DNA from: Mycobacterium sp. E740
GTDB taxonomy: Bacteria; Actinomycetota; Actinomycetes; Mycobacteriales; Mycobacteriaceae
NCBI RefSeq assembly: GCF_001672895.1
Contig: NZ_LZKP01000155.1
Span: 1 to 53,264 of the forward strand
Length of the DNA stretch: 53,264 nt
Direction: 5' to 3'
Shown here: piece after piece, positions 1 through 9,004 of the stretch
Position numbering within the stretch: the first letter of the stretch is position 1
Layout of the letters: every line of letters begins with the position of its first letter
Notes under the pieces: generated by a model
Database searches by the model: none
What the model was told of the DNA's origin: nothing
The model's input: only the letters and a program-made list of their open reading frames with translations
Position numbers and translations under genes: made by a program

Positions 1-1416
1 GGTGATGGTCAGCGGATGTATCGCACCGGGGATTTGGTGCGCTGGGGTGCTGATGGGCAGTTGCAGTATCTGGGGCGCGCTGATGAGCAGGTCAAGATCC
101 GCGGGTATCGCATCGAGCTCGGGGAGATCCAGGCCGCCCTGGCCGCCTGTGGAGGGGTGGGGCAGGCGGTGGTGATCGCCCGTGAGGACCGCCCCGGGGA
201 TAAGCGGCTGGTCGGCTACGTCACCGGCCAGGTCGACCCGGCCCAGACGCGCGCCGCGCTGGGGCAGCGGTTGCCGGGCTACATGGTGCCCGCCGCCGTG
301 GTGACGCTGGAGGTGTTGCCGTTGACGGTCAACGGCAAGATCGACACCCGCGCGCTACCGGCACCGGAATACAGCGACGCCGAACGCTACCGCGCCCCAG
401 TGACCGCGATCGAAGAGATCCTGGCCGGCATCTACGCCCAAGTCCTGGGCGTCGACCGCGTCAGCGTCGACGACTCCTTCTTCGAACTCGGCGGCGACTC
501 CCTGTCGGCGATGCGCCTGGTGGCCGTGATCAACAAGACGCTGGACACCCACCTCGCGGTGCGCACGCTGTTCCACGCGCCGTCCGTGCGTGGCCTCAGC
601 GAGCAACTGGGCAAAGCCGACAGCGCCTTGGAACTCATTCCTCTCGAGGTTTTCCGAGAGGGCACCGGAATTCCGCTGTGCTGTATTCACGAAGGCAACG
701 GACAAAGCTATGCGTACCGGAATCTTCGCGATTACCTGGACTGCCCGATAATCGGGATCAACCAGATTCCGCAGGACGGAGAAACTGAACCTCACTCGAT
801 TCGTGACATGGCAAGAAACTACGCCGATCGAATCCAGGCCGCTTATCCGGAAGGGCCCTACAACCTGCTCGGGTGGTCATTCGGCGGCCCGGTTGCCCAT
901 GAAATCGCCGTCGAGCTTCGCCGGCGGGGTGCCGTGGTGCACCGTCTCGTCATGCTGGACCCGGTCCTCGACGCCGACGGTGACGCAGCAGACCAGACCG
1001 CCGTCGACGAGAGCCCGGCCGAGAATCGCCTGCTCAACCTCTTCCTGCGGTCCAGCGGCATCGAAATCCCCGAGCAGTCCGAGCCGCTCACCTACCAACA
1101 GGCAGAAGAGCTGATCCGCGAACAGGGGCAGGCGGTGGAATTCGTTCTGCCGCCCAAACCGATATTCGAGTTCGCGGTTTACAACCACAATACGAATCTG
1201 TCCTATCTGCGCGAACACACGCCCGAGGTGTTTGACGGCGATATGATCGTTTTCTCCGCTGCACGAGGTGAAAATGAGAACAATCCAGAAGACTGGCGGC
1301 AGTATGTAGCCGGTGACATCGCCGTGTACCCGGTCGATTGCGGACACGACGAGATGACCTCGACAGAAGTGCTGAATTCATATATCGAACAACTCAAACT
1401 GTCTTTAGGAGTTTGA
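1..1416 (+). CDS. NRPS C-terminal part: A-domain tail, carrier domain, thioesterase (5' truncated)
   Basis: The reading frame is open from base 1, so the gene starts outside the window and 471 residues are visible. Residues 1-120 are the C-terminal part of an adenylation domain ([29 protein letters not shown], with the catalytic Lys-region motif). Residues 130-205 are a peptidyl carrier domain with the phosphopantetheine site [12 protein letters not shown] at Ser167. Residues ~220-471 are a type I thioesterase of the alpha/beta-hydrolase fold: GWSFGG nucleophile elbow (Ser293), Asp320 in MLDP and His449 in CGHD form a plausible catalytic triad. Such a terminus releases the finished peptide by hydrolysis or macrocyclisation. 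It is the only thioesterase seen in the window. By eye the thioesterase part is less GC-rich than the carrier part. The substrate of this module cannot be read because the specificity pocket lies upstream. Function as an NRPS terminal module is sure; its place in the pathway is inferred. Confidence 0.95.
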   Translation, partial: GDGQRMYRTGDLVRWGADGQLQYLGRADEQVKIRGYRIELGEIQAALAACGGVGQAVVIAREDRPGDKRLVGYVTGQVDPAQTRAALGQRLPGYMVPAAVVTLEVLPLTVNGKIDTRALPAPEYSDAERYRAPVTAIEEILAGIYAQVLGVDRVSVDDSFFELGGDSLSAMRLVAVINKTLDTHLAVRTLFHAPSVRGLSEQLGKADSALELIPLEVFREGTGIPLCCIHEGNGQSYAYRNLRDYLDCPIIGINQIPQDGETEPHSIRDMARNYADRIQAAYPEGPYNLLGWSFGGPVAHEIAVELRRRGAVVHRLVMLDPVLDADGDAADQTAVDESPAENRLLNLFLRSSGIEIPEQSEPLTYQQAEELIREQGQAVEFVLPPKPIFEFAVYNHNTNLSYLREHTPEVFDGDMIVFSAARGENENNPEDWRQYVAGDIAVYPVDCGHDEMTSTEVLNSYIEQLKLSLGV

Positions 1417-1525
1417 GGCTGTAGTGGAGTGTAGAAGGCAATCTGCTCGGTGAGAGCGAGGGCGCAAGCCTGATGGGGGCGGGGGTGACCGGGGGGTGTT
1501 GACCCAGGCTGCGGCTACTGCCGGC

Positions 1526-3196
1526 TCACACGTGGGCGTTGGCGACCTGATGGACGCCGAGCACGGCCCGGCCGGACGGATCGGCGTTGTCGGCGAAGCT
1601 GGTGTCCCACGCGATGGCCGCCGGGGTGCTGCAGGCGATGCTCGGGCCGCCGGGCACACAAGACGCCGCGGCACGGCCCGGGAAGTGCGACTCGAAGATC
1701 TCCCGGTACATGTACGCCTCCTTGGTGGCCGGCGGATTGTCGGGAAAGCGGTACCGCGCGCTCTGCATCTGGCTGTCGGAGACCTGCGCCTCGGCGACCG
1801 CCTTGAGCGAATCGATCCACCGGTACCCGACGCCGTCGGAGAACTGTTCCTTCTGCCGCCACAGGATCTCGCTGGGCAGGAATCCCCGAAACGCTTCTCG
1901 CAGCGGCCATTTCTCCATCCGGTCCTGGCCGACCATCTTCTCGCAGGGATCGAAAGCCATTGCGATGTCGAGGAATTCGCGATCGAGGAACGGCACCCGG
2001 ATCTCGACGCCCCACGCCGCGGCGGTCTTGTTGGCGCGCAGGCAGTCGTACTTGTGCAGCAGGTCGAGCTTGCGGATGGTCTCCTCGTGAAACTCCTGGG
2101 CGCCGGGCGCCTTGTGGAAGTAGAGGTAGCCGCCGAAGACCTCGTCGGCGCCTTCTCCCGACAGGACCATCTTGATCCCCATCGCCTTGATCCGGCGCAT
2201 CATCAGATACATCGGTGTCGAGGCGCGGATGCTCGTCACGTCGTAGGTCTCGATGTGGTAAATCACGTCCCAGAGCGCGTCGAGGCCCTCCTGCACGGTG
2301 AACTGGAACTCGTGGTGCACGGTGCCGATCGCCGCGGCGACCTTGCGGGCCGCGGCGAGGTCGGGGGAACCTTCGAGCCCGATGCAGAACGAGTGCAGCC
2401 GCGGCCACCAGGCCTGCGTCCGGTCGCCGTCCTCGATCCGGTTCTCGGCGAATTTCGCGGTGACCGCCGAGATCACCGAAGAATCGAGTCCGCCGGAGAT
2501 CAGCACGCCGTAGGGCACGTCGGACATCAATTGCTGATGGACGGCGGCTTCGAGGCCCTCGCGCAGGCCGGCGATGTCGAGGGGTCGGCCGGTGACGGCG
2601 GAGAAGTCGCGCCAGTGCGGGTCGTAATAGCGTCGCGGCTTGTCCAGCCCGCGCGTCAGGTAATGGCCCGGCGGGAAGTCTTCGATGTGCCGGCAGTACC
2701 GGATCAGCGCTTTCATCTCCGAGGCGACGTACAGGTTCCCGTTCTCGTCACGCCCGGTGTACAGGGGGATGACGCCGATCGGGTCCCGCGCGACGAGGAA
2801 GTCGTTGGTCCGCTTGTCGTAGAGGACGAACGCGAAGATTCCGCTGAGCCGATTGAGGAAATCGGCGCCGTAGCGCTCGTAGAGCGGGATGATCGCTTCG
2901 CAGTCCGACGCAGTCTTGAACGGATAGTCCCTGAACTCAGAGCGGAGCGCCTGGTGGTTGTAGATCTCGCCGTTGACCGCCAGGACGAGCTCGACACTTC
3001 GATCGGTCAGCGGCTGAGCTCCGTGTTCGACGTCGACGATCGAGAGCCGCTCGTGCGCGAGCACCGCATTCTCGTCGGCGAAGATGCCGCTCCAGTCCGG
3101 CCCGCGGTGACGCAGCAGTCGCGCCATCGTCACGGCCCGCTCGCGGAGCTCCCGGTGATCACCGCGCACATCGAGGATCGAAGCAATCCCACACAT
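1526..3196 (-). CDS. asnB: Asparagine synthetase (glutamine-hydrolysing), AsnB type
   Basis: The 556-residue protein matches the length of AsnB enzymes, which make asparagine from aspartate, ATP and glutamine in the cytosol. The start is set by Cys2: ATG at 3196 gives MCGIAS, whose Cys is the class II amidotransferase nucleophile, and a GGGGGG ribosome site lies just upstream. Longer in-frame starts would bury the Cys. The glutaminase domain spans ~1-200 (RHRGPD, NGEIYNH). The synthetase domain has the PP-loop SGGLDSS at 234-240 and the SGEGADE motif. The C-terminus (DPSGRAVLGVH) matches the intact family ending. It is convergent with the NRPS fragment and divergent from the VOC gene. In this setting it may supply Asn or an amidated building block; alternatively it is a housekeeping copy. 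The family call is near certain, the role in the cluster is inferred. Confidence 0.93.
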   Translation of the reverse strand: MCGIASILDVRGDHRELRERAVTMARLLRHRGPDWSGIFADENAVLAHERLSIVDVEHGAQPLTDRSVELVLAVNGEIYNHQALRSEFRDYPFKTASDCEAIIPLYERYGADFLNRLSGIFAFVLYDKRTNDFLVARDPIGVIPLYTGRDENGNLYVASEMKALIRYCRHIEDFPPGHYLTRGLDKPRRYYDPHWRDFSAVTGRPLDIAGLREGLEAAVHQQLMSDVPYGVLISGGLDSSVISAVTAKFAENRIEDGDRTQAWWPRLHSFCIGLEGSPDLAAARKVAAAIGTVHHEFQFTVQEGLDALWDVIYHIETYDVTSIRASTPMYLMMRRIKAMGIKMVLSGEGADEVFGGYLYFHKAPGAQEFHEETIRKLDLLHKYDCLRANKTAAAWGVEIRVPFLDREFLDIAMAFDPCEKMVGQDRMEKWPLREAFRGFLPSEILWRQKEQFSDGVGYRWIDSLKAVAEAQVSDSQMQSARYRFPDNPPATKEAYMYREIFESHFPGRAAASCVPGGPSIACSTPAAIAWDTSFADNADPSGRAVLGVHQVANAHV

Positions 3197-3308
3197 CACG
3201 CCCCCCATCTGAACCGACCGCAAACGCGATCAGCGCGAGCGTACTGCGGGGGGCGGTTCGCGGAGCTGTCGATTCGCGAAATGAAGCCCATTCGAAGCAA
3301 AGAAAAAC

Positions 3309-3326
3309 GGCGGCTCGCCTGCCGCC
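3309..3326 (+). repeat. Short inverted repeat in the leader of the VOC/propeller gene
   Basis: GGCGGC and GCCGCC (3309-3314 and 3321-3326) can form a 6-bp stem with a 6-nt loop about 35 bases before the ATG at 3361, in the divergent region shared with asnB. It could be a leader hairpin, but GC-rich DNA makes such repeats by chance and no U-tract follows. Confidence 0.25.
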
Positions 3327-3360
3327 CTCGCACAGGTGTCTCTGCTCAACGAGGAGGGAG

Positions 3361-4839
3361 ATGACACGCAGCGCTGTTCATGGGTTGGTGTCGGTCGAAC
3401 TGGTTTCGGCCGACCCGGAAAAGCTCGCGGAGTTCTATCGCCGTGTTTTCGACATCGAGTTCGAGCGTGAGGTCTACGGATACTCGTACCCGTACTTCGT
3501 CAGCACCGGCTCGTCGGCCCGCGGACTGGTGATCCACGACATCCGGAATTTCCCGCCGGGCAGAGCGCATTGCGGTACCGCGCGCTTCCTGCTGCAGATC
3601 GAGGATCTGGAGACTCTCAAGCAACGGCTGACGCAGCACGGCATCGAACTCGAGGAACCGCCCAGGAACCTGGGCTTCGAGAGGCTCCCGTGGTTCAGTT
3701 ACTGGGGGCGGTGGGTCATCTCGATACGGGACCCAGACGGCAACGTCGTCCTGTTCCGCCAGTTCGAAAACGAGTTGCCGCGCAACCGGTTCGAGATGTT
3801 CAAGCTGACGCTGGCGTCCACCTACACCGACCTGAAGACGGTTCTCCAGTTCAAGGTCGTCGATCGCCTCCAGTATCGACTGGGCCGAATCCCGATCCGC
3901 ACCAGAGATCTGACCGGTTACACGCATCTGGTGGCGTCGCGGGAAGGGCTCTACGCGGTCAACGGCCGGCAGTGGACGAAGATCATCAGCGGCGTCTTCT
4001 TCGGTGTGACGGTCAAGGACGGTTGCATCTACTGCTATCAGGCGCACGACATATACGACACCGGAATCCTGCTGAGCCGCATACAACTACGGGGCAAACC
4101 CCTGCGGGTGCGCGGCAAGCTGTTGGGCCGCGTCATCAAGCTGGAGCTGGACGGCAACCGCATCCGGCGCGAATCGGTGGTCGTCACCGGTTTGCACACC
4201 AACTGTCACCAGATGGATTTCATCGGCGACAAACTCCACATCATCGACACCTTCTGCCAGAAGATCCAGCGCTTCGACAGCTCATTCGAGCTGGAGGAGG
4301 AATTCTTTCCCCTGGGTTCTGAATTCGCGTCGCACAAATCGGGTCCCGATCGGTACATAGTTCCGGGACGCAATTACGTCCACATCAACTCCATCGTCGC
4401 GGAGCAGGGGTCCGTTTACCTTCTCCTGCACAACGGTCTGTCCAGTGGCAAACACAGCGAGCTGATCCAGACGGACGAGAACTTCGAGGTGAAGAACAGG
4501 TTCACCGTCCCCGGGGCTGGTTGTCACAACGTCGTGTTCCTGGAGGACGGCGAGTGGCTGATGTGTGATTCGCGCGGCGGCAACCTCATCAACCGCCATG
4601 GTGTGGTGGTGCACGTCGGTGAGCTGCTCACCCGTGGCCTCTCGGTCGACAAGGACACGGTCGTGGTCGGTGAATCGGGATACGCCACGCGGCTCGGCAG
4701 GCGCTACGTGCCGGGCAACGTGCACTTCTTCGACAGGAACTACCAGCGGCTGTCGAGCTTGCGCTTACCGGCCGCGCCCACCGATATTCGCAAGATCGAC
4801 GGCCAGGACCTTTCACTTTCGAACGTGACCGAGCTGTAG
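3361..4839 (+). CDS. Fusion protein: N-terminal glyoxalase/VOC domain plus beta-propeller-like domain
   Basis: The 492-residue protein starts with ATG behind a strong ribosome site (GAGGAGGGAG). Residues ~1-145 form a vicinal-oxygen-chelate (glyoxalase/dioxygenase-like) unit: VSVELVSADPEKLAEFYRRVF near the start and DPDGNVVLFRQFE near 120-132 are typical first and last elements. Residues ~180-490 are a run of repeated beta-strand blades (for example HTNCHQMDFIGDKLHIID, CHNVVFLEDGEWLMCDS, and TRGLSVDKDTVVVGES), resembling bacterial six-bladed-type propellers of unknown function. There is no signal peptide or membrane segment. The sulfotransferase-like gene follows after 40 bases on the same strand, so the two are probably co-transcribed. 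A metal-dependent modification of the peptide or a sugar is possible. The fusion is unusual and I cannot name a substrate. Confidence 0.8.
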   Translation: MTRSAVHGLVSVELVSADPEKLAEFYRRVFDIEFEREVYGYSYPYFVSTGSSARGLVIHDIRNFPPGRAHCGTARFLLQIEDLETLKQRLTQHGIELEEPPRNLGFERLPWFSYWGRWVISIRDPDGNVVLFRQFENELPRNRFEMFKLTLASTYTDLKTVLQFKVVDRLQYRLGRIPIRTRDLTGYTHLVASREGLYAVNGRQWTKIISGVFFGVTVKDGCIYCYQAHDIYDTGILLSRIQLRGKPLRVRGKLLGRVIKLELDGNRIRRESVVVTGLHTNCHQMDFIGDKLHIIDTFCQKIQRFDSSFELEEEFFPLGSEFASHKSGPDRYIVPGRNYVHINSIVAEQGSVYLLLHNGLSSGKHSELIQTDENFEVKNRFTVPGAGCHNVVFLEDGEWLMCDSRGGNLINRHGVVVHVGELLTRGLSVDKDTVVVGESGYATRLGRRYVPGNVHFFDRNYQRLSSLRLPAAPTDIRKIDGQDLSLSNVTEL

Positions 4840-4879
4840 GGGCACGGGCGGTGGACGACAGGACAGTTGGGATGCCGGC

Positions 4880-5983
4880 ATGACCAGAGATTCAGTGCAC
4901 AGCGACTTGTCGATTTCGCTATCTGGCGATCCGGCCATGGGCAAACTGTGGAGGGCGCCTACCGGACCGGGCCCGGGAGAGGATTCGACGATGGAAGAGC
5001 TGGCCCTGACCAGAACCGAGGCGCGCCCGGTTGTCCTGTTCGTGTTGGGCCAGGGCCGGTCCGGCACGTCGGCGCTCGCGCGTGTGCTCTCGCTCTGTGG
5101 CGCCGCGCTTCCCGCCGAGGTCAGACAGGCTGATGCGCACAACCCTCGTGGCTATTGGGAGCCCCGGGCAACGCTGGTACTCAACGAGACGATCCTGCGC
5201 CGGCACGGCAGCGCGGGGTTCGATCCCTCCCTGCGTCTGCTCGAGGACGGCGCGTTCGAACCCGACGAGAAGGCCGCCTGGACCGCCAAGATCGGCGATT
5301 TTCTGTCCGGGCTGCCGCAGGCGCCACTGGTGGTCATCAAGGACACCCATGTGACGGCGCTGTCCGACCTCTGGTTCGAGGCTGCGGATTCGGCCGGACT
5401 CGACGTTGTGGCCGTGATCGCGGTGCGCCACCCGCAAGAAGTCATCGCATCGCTCGCGGCAGCGGGTCCGACCACCCCTGAGCTGTCGAGCGCGCTGTGG
5501 CTCAAGAACACTCTGCTCGCCGAGAGGTACACGCGCGGCATGCCCCGGGTGTTCGTCGACTACGCCAACCTCCTCGACGACTGGCGCCGCGAGGTTTCGC
5601 GGATATCCCGGGCGGTCGCGATCGACCTGCACGCGCGAGACGAGGCCGAAGTCGACGAGTTCCTGGCGCCCAGCCTGCGGCGTCAGCGATGTTCCGGCCC
5701 GGTGAGCGAGCGTTTCGGCACCGACTGGATGTCGGCGGTGTACGAAGCGATGCGCGCGGCCGCGTGCGACGATCCCTGGGACAGCTCCGTGCTGGATCGT
5801 GTTTTCGAGGCGTATCAGGTCAGCGAACACGACTTCCGGACGGCCTTCGACAATTCGCGGGAGCTGTGGGCACTCGGCGCCGATCGCGCCTACTCCAACA
5901 GCTTGCTCTACCGGCTGTCTGTGTTGAAAATGATCCGCGCACCACGTGCCATGGTCAACCGTCGCAGGGGTGCGCGCGCCTGA
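4880..5983 (+). CDS. Sulfotransferase-family protein (P-loop)
   Basis: Residues 57-64 (GQGRSGTS) fit the 5'-phosphosulfate-binding loop of PAPS-dependent sulfotransferases, and IAVRHPQEVIASL later in the chain fits the 3'-phosphate-binding segment. The length of 367 aa is normal for actinobacterial members. The start is uncertain: ATG at 4991, giving 330 residues, has a much better ribosome site (GGGAGAGG, 8 bases upstream), and the first 37 residues read like low-complexity leader. The gene lies 40 bases after the VOC/propeller gene and upstream of a DHA2 exporter, all on the plus strand. A role in sulfating a sugar or hydroxyl of the NRPS product is inferred. Some proteins with this fold are not proven sulfotransferases. 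Confidence 0.75.
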   Translation: MTRDSVHSDLSISLSGDPAMGKLWRAPTGPGPGEDSTMEELALTRTEARPVVLFVLGQGRSGTSALARVLSLCGAALPAEVRQADAHNPRGYWEPRATLVLNETILRRHGSAGFDPSLRLLEDGAFEPDEKAAWTAKIGDFLSGLPQAPLVVIKDTHVTALSDLWFEAADSAGLDVVAVIAVRHPQEVIASLAAAGPTTPELSSALWLKNTLLAERYTRGMPRVFVDYANLLDDWRREVSRISRAVAIDLHARDEAEVDEFLAPSLRRQRCSGPVSERFGTDWMSAVYEAMRAAACDDPWDSSVLDRVFEAYQVSEHDFRTAFDNSRELWALGADRAYSNSLLYRLSVLKMIRAPRAMVNRRRGARA

Positions 5984-6036
5984 CGGAGGTGCGAATGACT
6001 TTGGCGGCGCTCATGTTTGCCGTAGGGTAGCCCGCT

Positions 6037-7620
6037 ATGGCGTGTCTCGACGATGGGGAGCAAGCGACAGCTCGCTCGCGGACCAAACGTGCGGGACACG
6101 CGATGACAAAGGCCGCCGACCCGGCTACGCCACACCGCAGGAAAAGCTACGTTCCGGATTTGCTGAGGTCCCGGCGGTTCGTCGCAGTGATCCTCGCGAT
6201 CGGCGGCACCCAGCTGATGGCGTCGATGGACGGACCGGTCGTGGTCCTCGCCCTTCCGACCATCCAGAACGAGCTGGGGCTCTCGGACGGAATGCGGAGC
6301 TGGGTCATCACCGCCTACGTGCTGACGTTCGGCGGGCTGATGCTCGTCGGCGGACGCCTCGGTGACACCATCGGCCGCAAGCGCACGTTCATCATCGGGG
6401 TGGCTCTGTTCACCGTCGCGTCCGCTGTGTGCGCGGTCGCCTGGAACGGAGGCGTTCTCGTCGTGGCGCGTCTGCTGCACGGAGCTGCGGCGGCGATCAT
6501 CGCGCCGACTTGTATGGCGCTGGTGGCCACGACCTTTCCCAAGGGGCCGGTGCGAAACGCGGCGACGGCGGTGCTCGGCGGGATGATCGGCGTCGGGTCC
6601 GTGATGGGCCTGGTGCTCGGCGGGATGCTCACCGACGTGTCGTGGCGGCTCGTGTTCTGGGTGAATGTGCCGATCGGGATCCTGGTGATCGTCCTGGGCA
6701 GCACGATGCTGCAGGAAACGCAGAAAGAGCGGATGAGGCTCGACGCCAGCGGAGCGGTACTGGCGACACTGATCTGCACCGCGGCAGTCTTCGGACTGTC
6801 GATGGGTCCGGAGCTGGGCTGGGTTTCGGTCCTGACGATCGGCTCAGGCGTGGTGGCGCTGGTCGGTCTGGTCGCATTCGTCGCGGTGGAACGCACCGCG
6901 GAGAACCCGGTCGTGCCGTTCAGCCTGTTCTTCGACCGCAACCGGCTGGCCACCTACGGTGTCATGTTCCTCTCCGGCGGAACGGGTTTCACGCTTGCTG
7001 TGCTGATCGCCCTGTATGTGCAGGACGTGATGGGCTACAGCGCGCTGCAGGCAGGTATCGCCTTCATCCCCTTCGCCTTGGCGCAGGCCACCGGAATGGG
7101 CACCTCATCGCAGCTGGTGAAGTGGTTCCCGCCCCGCGTGGTGGTGATCACCGGCGCCAGCCTGCTGGTGGGCGCCATGCTGTACGGCTCGACGCTCAAC
7201 CGTGACGTCCCGTACTTTCCGGACCTGTTGCTTCCCCTCGTCGTCGGCGGTCTCGGGCTGGGCATGATGGAGATCCCGCTCATGCTCTCCTTGATCGCCA
7301 GTGTCGGCTCCGACCGGATCGGCCCCGCATCGGCGGTGGCGGTGATGATCAGGATGATCGGCGGCCCCGTCATCCTGGTGACCATCCAGGCCGTCATCAC
7401 GTTGCGCACGCTGGACCTCGGCGGCACGACCGGCCCCGTGCAGTCCATGACCGACGCTCAGTTGAATGCGATGGACAACGGCTTCACCGACGGGCTGCTC
7501 GGCGTGGCCGGTGTGGTCATGCTGCTGGCAGTGCTGGCGTTGTTCATCGGCTATACCGCCGAGCAGGTGGCACGGGCCAAGGAGGCGAGGGAAGCCAGGG
7601 ACGCGGCGGACGCTGCCTGA
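6037..7620 (+). CDS. DHA2-family (EmrB/QacA) MFS exporter, copy 1
   Basis: This is a membrane protein of up to 527 residues with about 14 hydrophobic segments, typical of proton-driven drug or metabolite exporters. The motif GGRLGDTIGRKRTF is the MFS motif A between helices 2 and 3, and ASMDGPVVVLALPTIQNE is the usual helix 1 region. A start at 6103 (MTKAADP) would remove a non-hydrophobic 22-residue leader and is about as likely. It follows the sulfotransferase gene by 53 bases. It is clearly paralogous to the minus-strand exporter at 12216-13727. In context it likely exports the peptide or gives self-resistance; the substrate is not readable. Confidence 0.9.
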   Translation: MACLDDGEQATARSRTKRAGHAMTKAADPATPHRRKSYVPDLLRSRRFVAVILAIGGTQLMASMDGPVVVLALPTIQNELGLSDGMRSWVITAYVLTFGGLMLVGGRLGDTIGRKRTFIIGVALFTVASAVCAVAWNGGVLVVARLLHGAAAAIIAPTCMALVATTFPKGPVRNAATAVLGGMIGVGSVMGLVLGGMLTDVSWRLVFWVNVPIGILVIVLGSTMLQETQKERMRLDASGAVLATLICTAAVFGLSMGPELGWVSVLTIGSGVVALVGLVAFVAVERTAENPVVPFSLFFDRNRLATYGVMFLSGGTGFTLAVLIALYVQDVMGYSALQAGIAFIPFALAQATGMGTSSQLVKWFPPRVVVITGASLLVGAMLYGSTLNRDVPYFPDLLLPLVVGGLGLGMMEIPLMLSLIASVGSDRIGPASAVAVMIRMIGGPVILVTIQAVITLRTLDLGGTTGPVQSMTDAQLNAMDNGFTDGLLGVAGVVMLLAVLALFIGYTAEQVARAKEAREARDAADAA

Positions 7621-7623
7621 CGG

Positions 7624-8604
7624 CTACGGGTTGCGCACCGACCAGGGTTCGGCCATGCCGACGACGATCTGGCGCGGCGGCTTGTACTCCTCGCGGCTGT
7701 GGGCGACGAGCATGTTCTCGAGCATCATGATGTCGCCCTCCTGCCACGGGAGAGTCACCGTCTCGGCCTCATACGCCGCGCGTAGTTCGTCGAGCGCCTC
7801 GGGCTCGATCTCCTCGCCGTCGCCGTAGTAGGTGTTGTTCGGCAGGTTCTCCTTGCCCATCGACAGCAGGGCCTCGGCGACCATCGGGTCCAGGCTGGAA
7901 ATGTGGAAGAAGGTGAGGTGGTTGAACCACGTCTTCTCGCCTGTTTCCGGGTGTGTCGCGGTAACCGGCCGCCGCTGCCGGGTGGTCAGCTCGCCGCCCG
8001 CCCCCCAGGTGAACTCGATGTCGTTCTCGGCGCAGTAGCGCTCGACCTCGGCGCGGTCGTCGGTCTGAAACGCCTCCTGCCAGCTGACCCCGAAGGTCGG
8101 GTTGAAATGGCGGACGTAGAGGTAGTCCCGTTCCTCCAGCCGTTGCCGGAGTTCAGGCGAGATCCGGCGGTAGATGTTGCGGCTGTCGGCGATCGGCGTG
8201 GCACCGCCGCTACCCGGTGGCACGACGCAGTGAAAGAAGAGCCGCAGCGGCCAGGTCTTGCTGTAGGACGACTCGTTGTGCATCGGAATCCGGGTGTGCG
8301 GCGGGTAGTCGGTCGACGTGTAGACGCGGTCACCGACTTCGTGTCGGGGCGACGTTCTGCCGACATAGGGGAGCGGCTCGCCGCCCACCGCCGCGATGAA
8401 CCGGCGAAATGTCTCGACTGATGCCCCGGTGAAGCCCCGGAACACGATGCCTCCGTGGCGGAGGAGGAGTTCATGAATCGCGCCGCGCTGTTCCTGTGCC
8501 CACGCCACCACGTCCAAGCCGGCCCTCGTCGGCTCTATGACAAGGGGAAGTGACGGTCCCGGAACAATTCTTGCGTCCGTCAGTGTCAAGACATCAGACT
8601 CCAC
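7624..8604 (-). CDS. TauD/SyrP-like Fe(II)/2-oxoglutarate oxygenase (likely amino-acid hydroxylase)
   Basis: The start is GTG at 8604 (326 aa): GGGAGGG lies 6 bases upstream, while the longer ATG start at 8661 has no comparable site. The iron ligands are visible as H109-N-E111 (MHNES) and a distal His302 (LVAHSREEYKPPRQ), with Arg311 as probable 2-oxoglutarate anchor. An HxE rather than HxD triad is a feature of the clavaminate-synthase-like group, which includes beta-hydroxylases of NRPS amino acids (AsnO, VioC, and the SyrP relatives). The gene is convergent with the exporter, with only 3 bases between stop codons. Hydroxylation of a free or carrier-bound amino acid is the likely role; the substrate is unknown. 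Asn would fit with asnB nearby, but no A domain in the window has an Asn-type pocket. Confidence 0.87.
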   Translation of the reverse strand: MESDVLTLTDARIVPGPSLPLVIEPTRAGLDVVAWAQEQRGAIHELLLRHGGIVFRGFTGASVETFRRFIAAVGGEPLPYVGRTSPRHEVGDRVYTSTDYPPHTRIPMHNESSYSKTWPLRLFFHCVVPPGSGGATPIADSRNIYRRISPELRQRLEERDYLYVRHFNPTFGVSWQEAFQTDDRAEVERYCAENDIEFTWGAGGELTTRQRRPVTATHPETGEKTWFNHLTFFHISSLDPMVAEALLSMGKENLPNNTYYGDGEEIEPEALDELRAAYEAETVTLPWQEGDIMMLENMLVAHSREEYKPPRQIVVGMAEPWSVRNP

Positions 8605-8617
8605 GTCGATCCCTCCC
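8602..8617 (-). promoter_or_regulatory. Ribosome binding site and GTG start of the TauD/SyrP-like gene
   Basis: On the minus strand GGGAGGG (8617-8611) is followed after ATCGAC by GTG (8604-8602). The six-base spacing is ideal and decides the start against an upstream ATG. Confidence 0.7.
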
Positions 8618-9004
8618 GCGCTCGACTGCGCCTCGAAGTCGCCGTCCCCACGGCTCGGCACGCCACGCTACCAGCGGCTTGTGACGCCGGGACGCTTCTT
8701 TGAAAGACGAACGGAACCGGCTCGGAAAACTTGAGAATCGACCCACGAGGGACGGCTTGGAGTGGCCCACCCTGAGCGGCGAACCGTCCCGGCATTCCGT
8801 TGTGCCGGCTGCGGCGGAGCGGTCAAGACACCCCATCAATTGATGGTGGTCGCTTAGCTGACGAAATCGGATGACGTCGCGTTGACTTTCCTCAACCACA
8901 CGAGAGCAACAATGAGCACCGTTGCCTTGCTGTTATGGTCGGCTTTGCGTCACGGAGACGTAATTCAAAAAGGGGAAGCGACGAATTTCGCAAGGGGGAA
9001 AACA
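8605..9004. other. Divergent intergenic region, no gene seen
   Basis: About 400 bases separate the TauD/SyrP-like gene (minus) from the methyltransferase (plus). Short open frames here have no family signature or convincing ribosome sites. It must hold the promoters of both genes. TTGACT at 8883-8888 and TAATTC near 8960 are weak candidate elements but are not correctly spaced as a pair. Confidence 0.5.

Noticed and set aside
1417..1525. Terminator between the NRPS end and asnB
   Set aside because: The region is G-rich but I could not find a stable inverted repeat there.
1496..3364. A 622-codon plus-strand frame opposite asnB
   Set aside because: It is the mirror of a clear AsnB protein and has the composition of an antisense shadow with no family motif.
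8882..9004. Upstream ATG for the methyltransferase
   Set aside because: The extra 41 residues have no conserved features, whereas ATG 9005 has GGGGGAAAAC directly before it and gives a normal-length enzyme.
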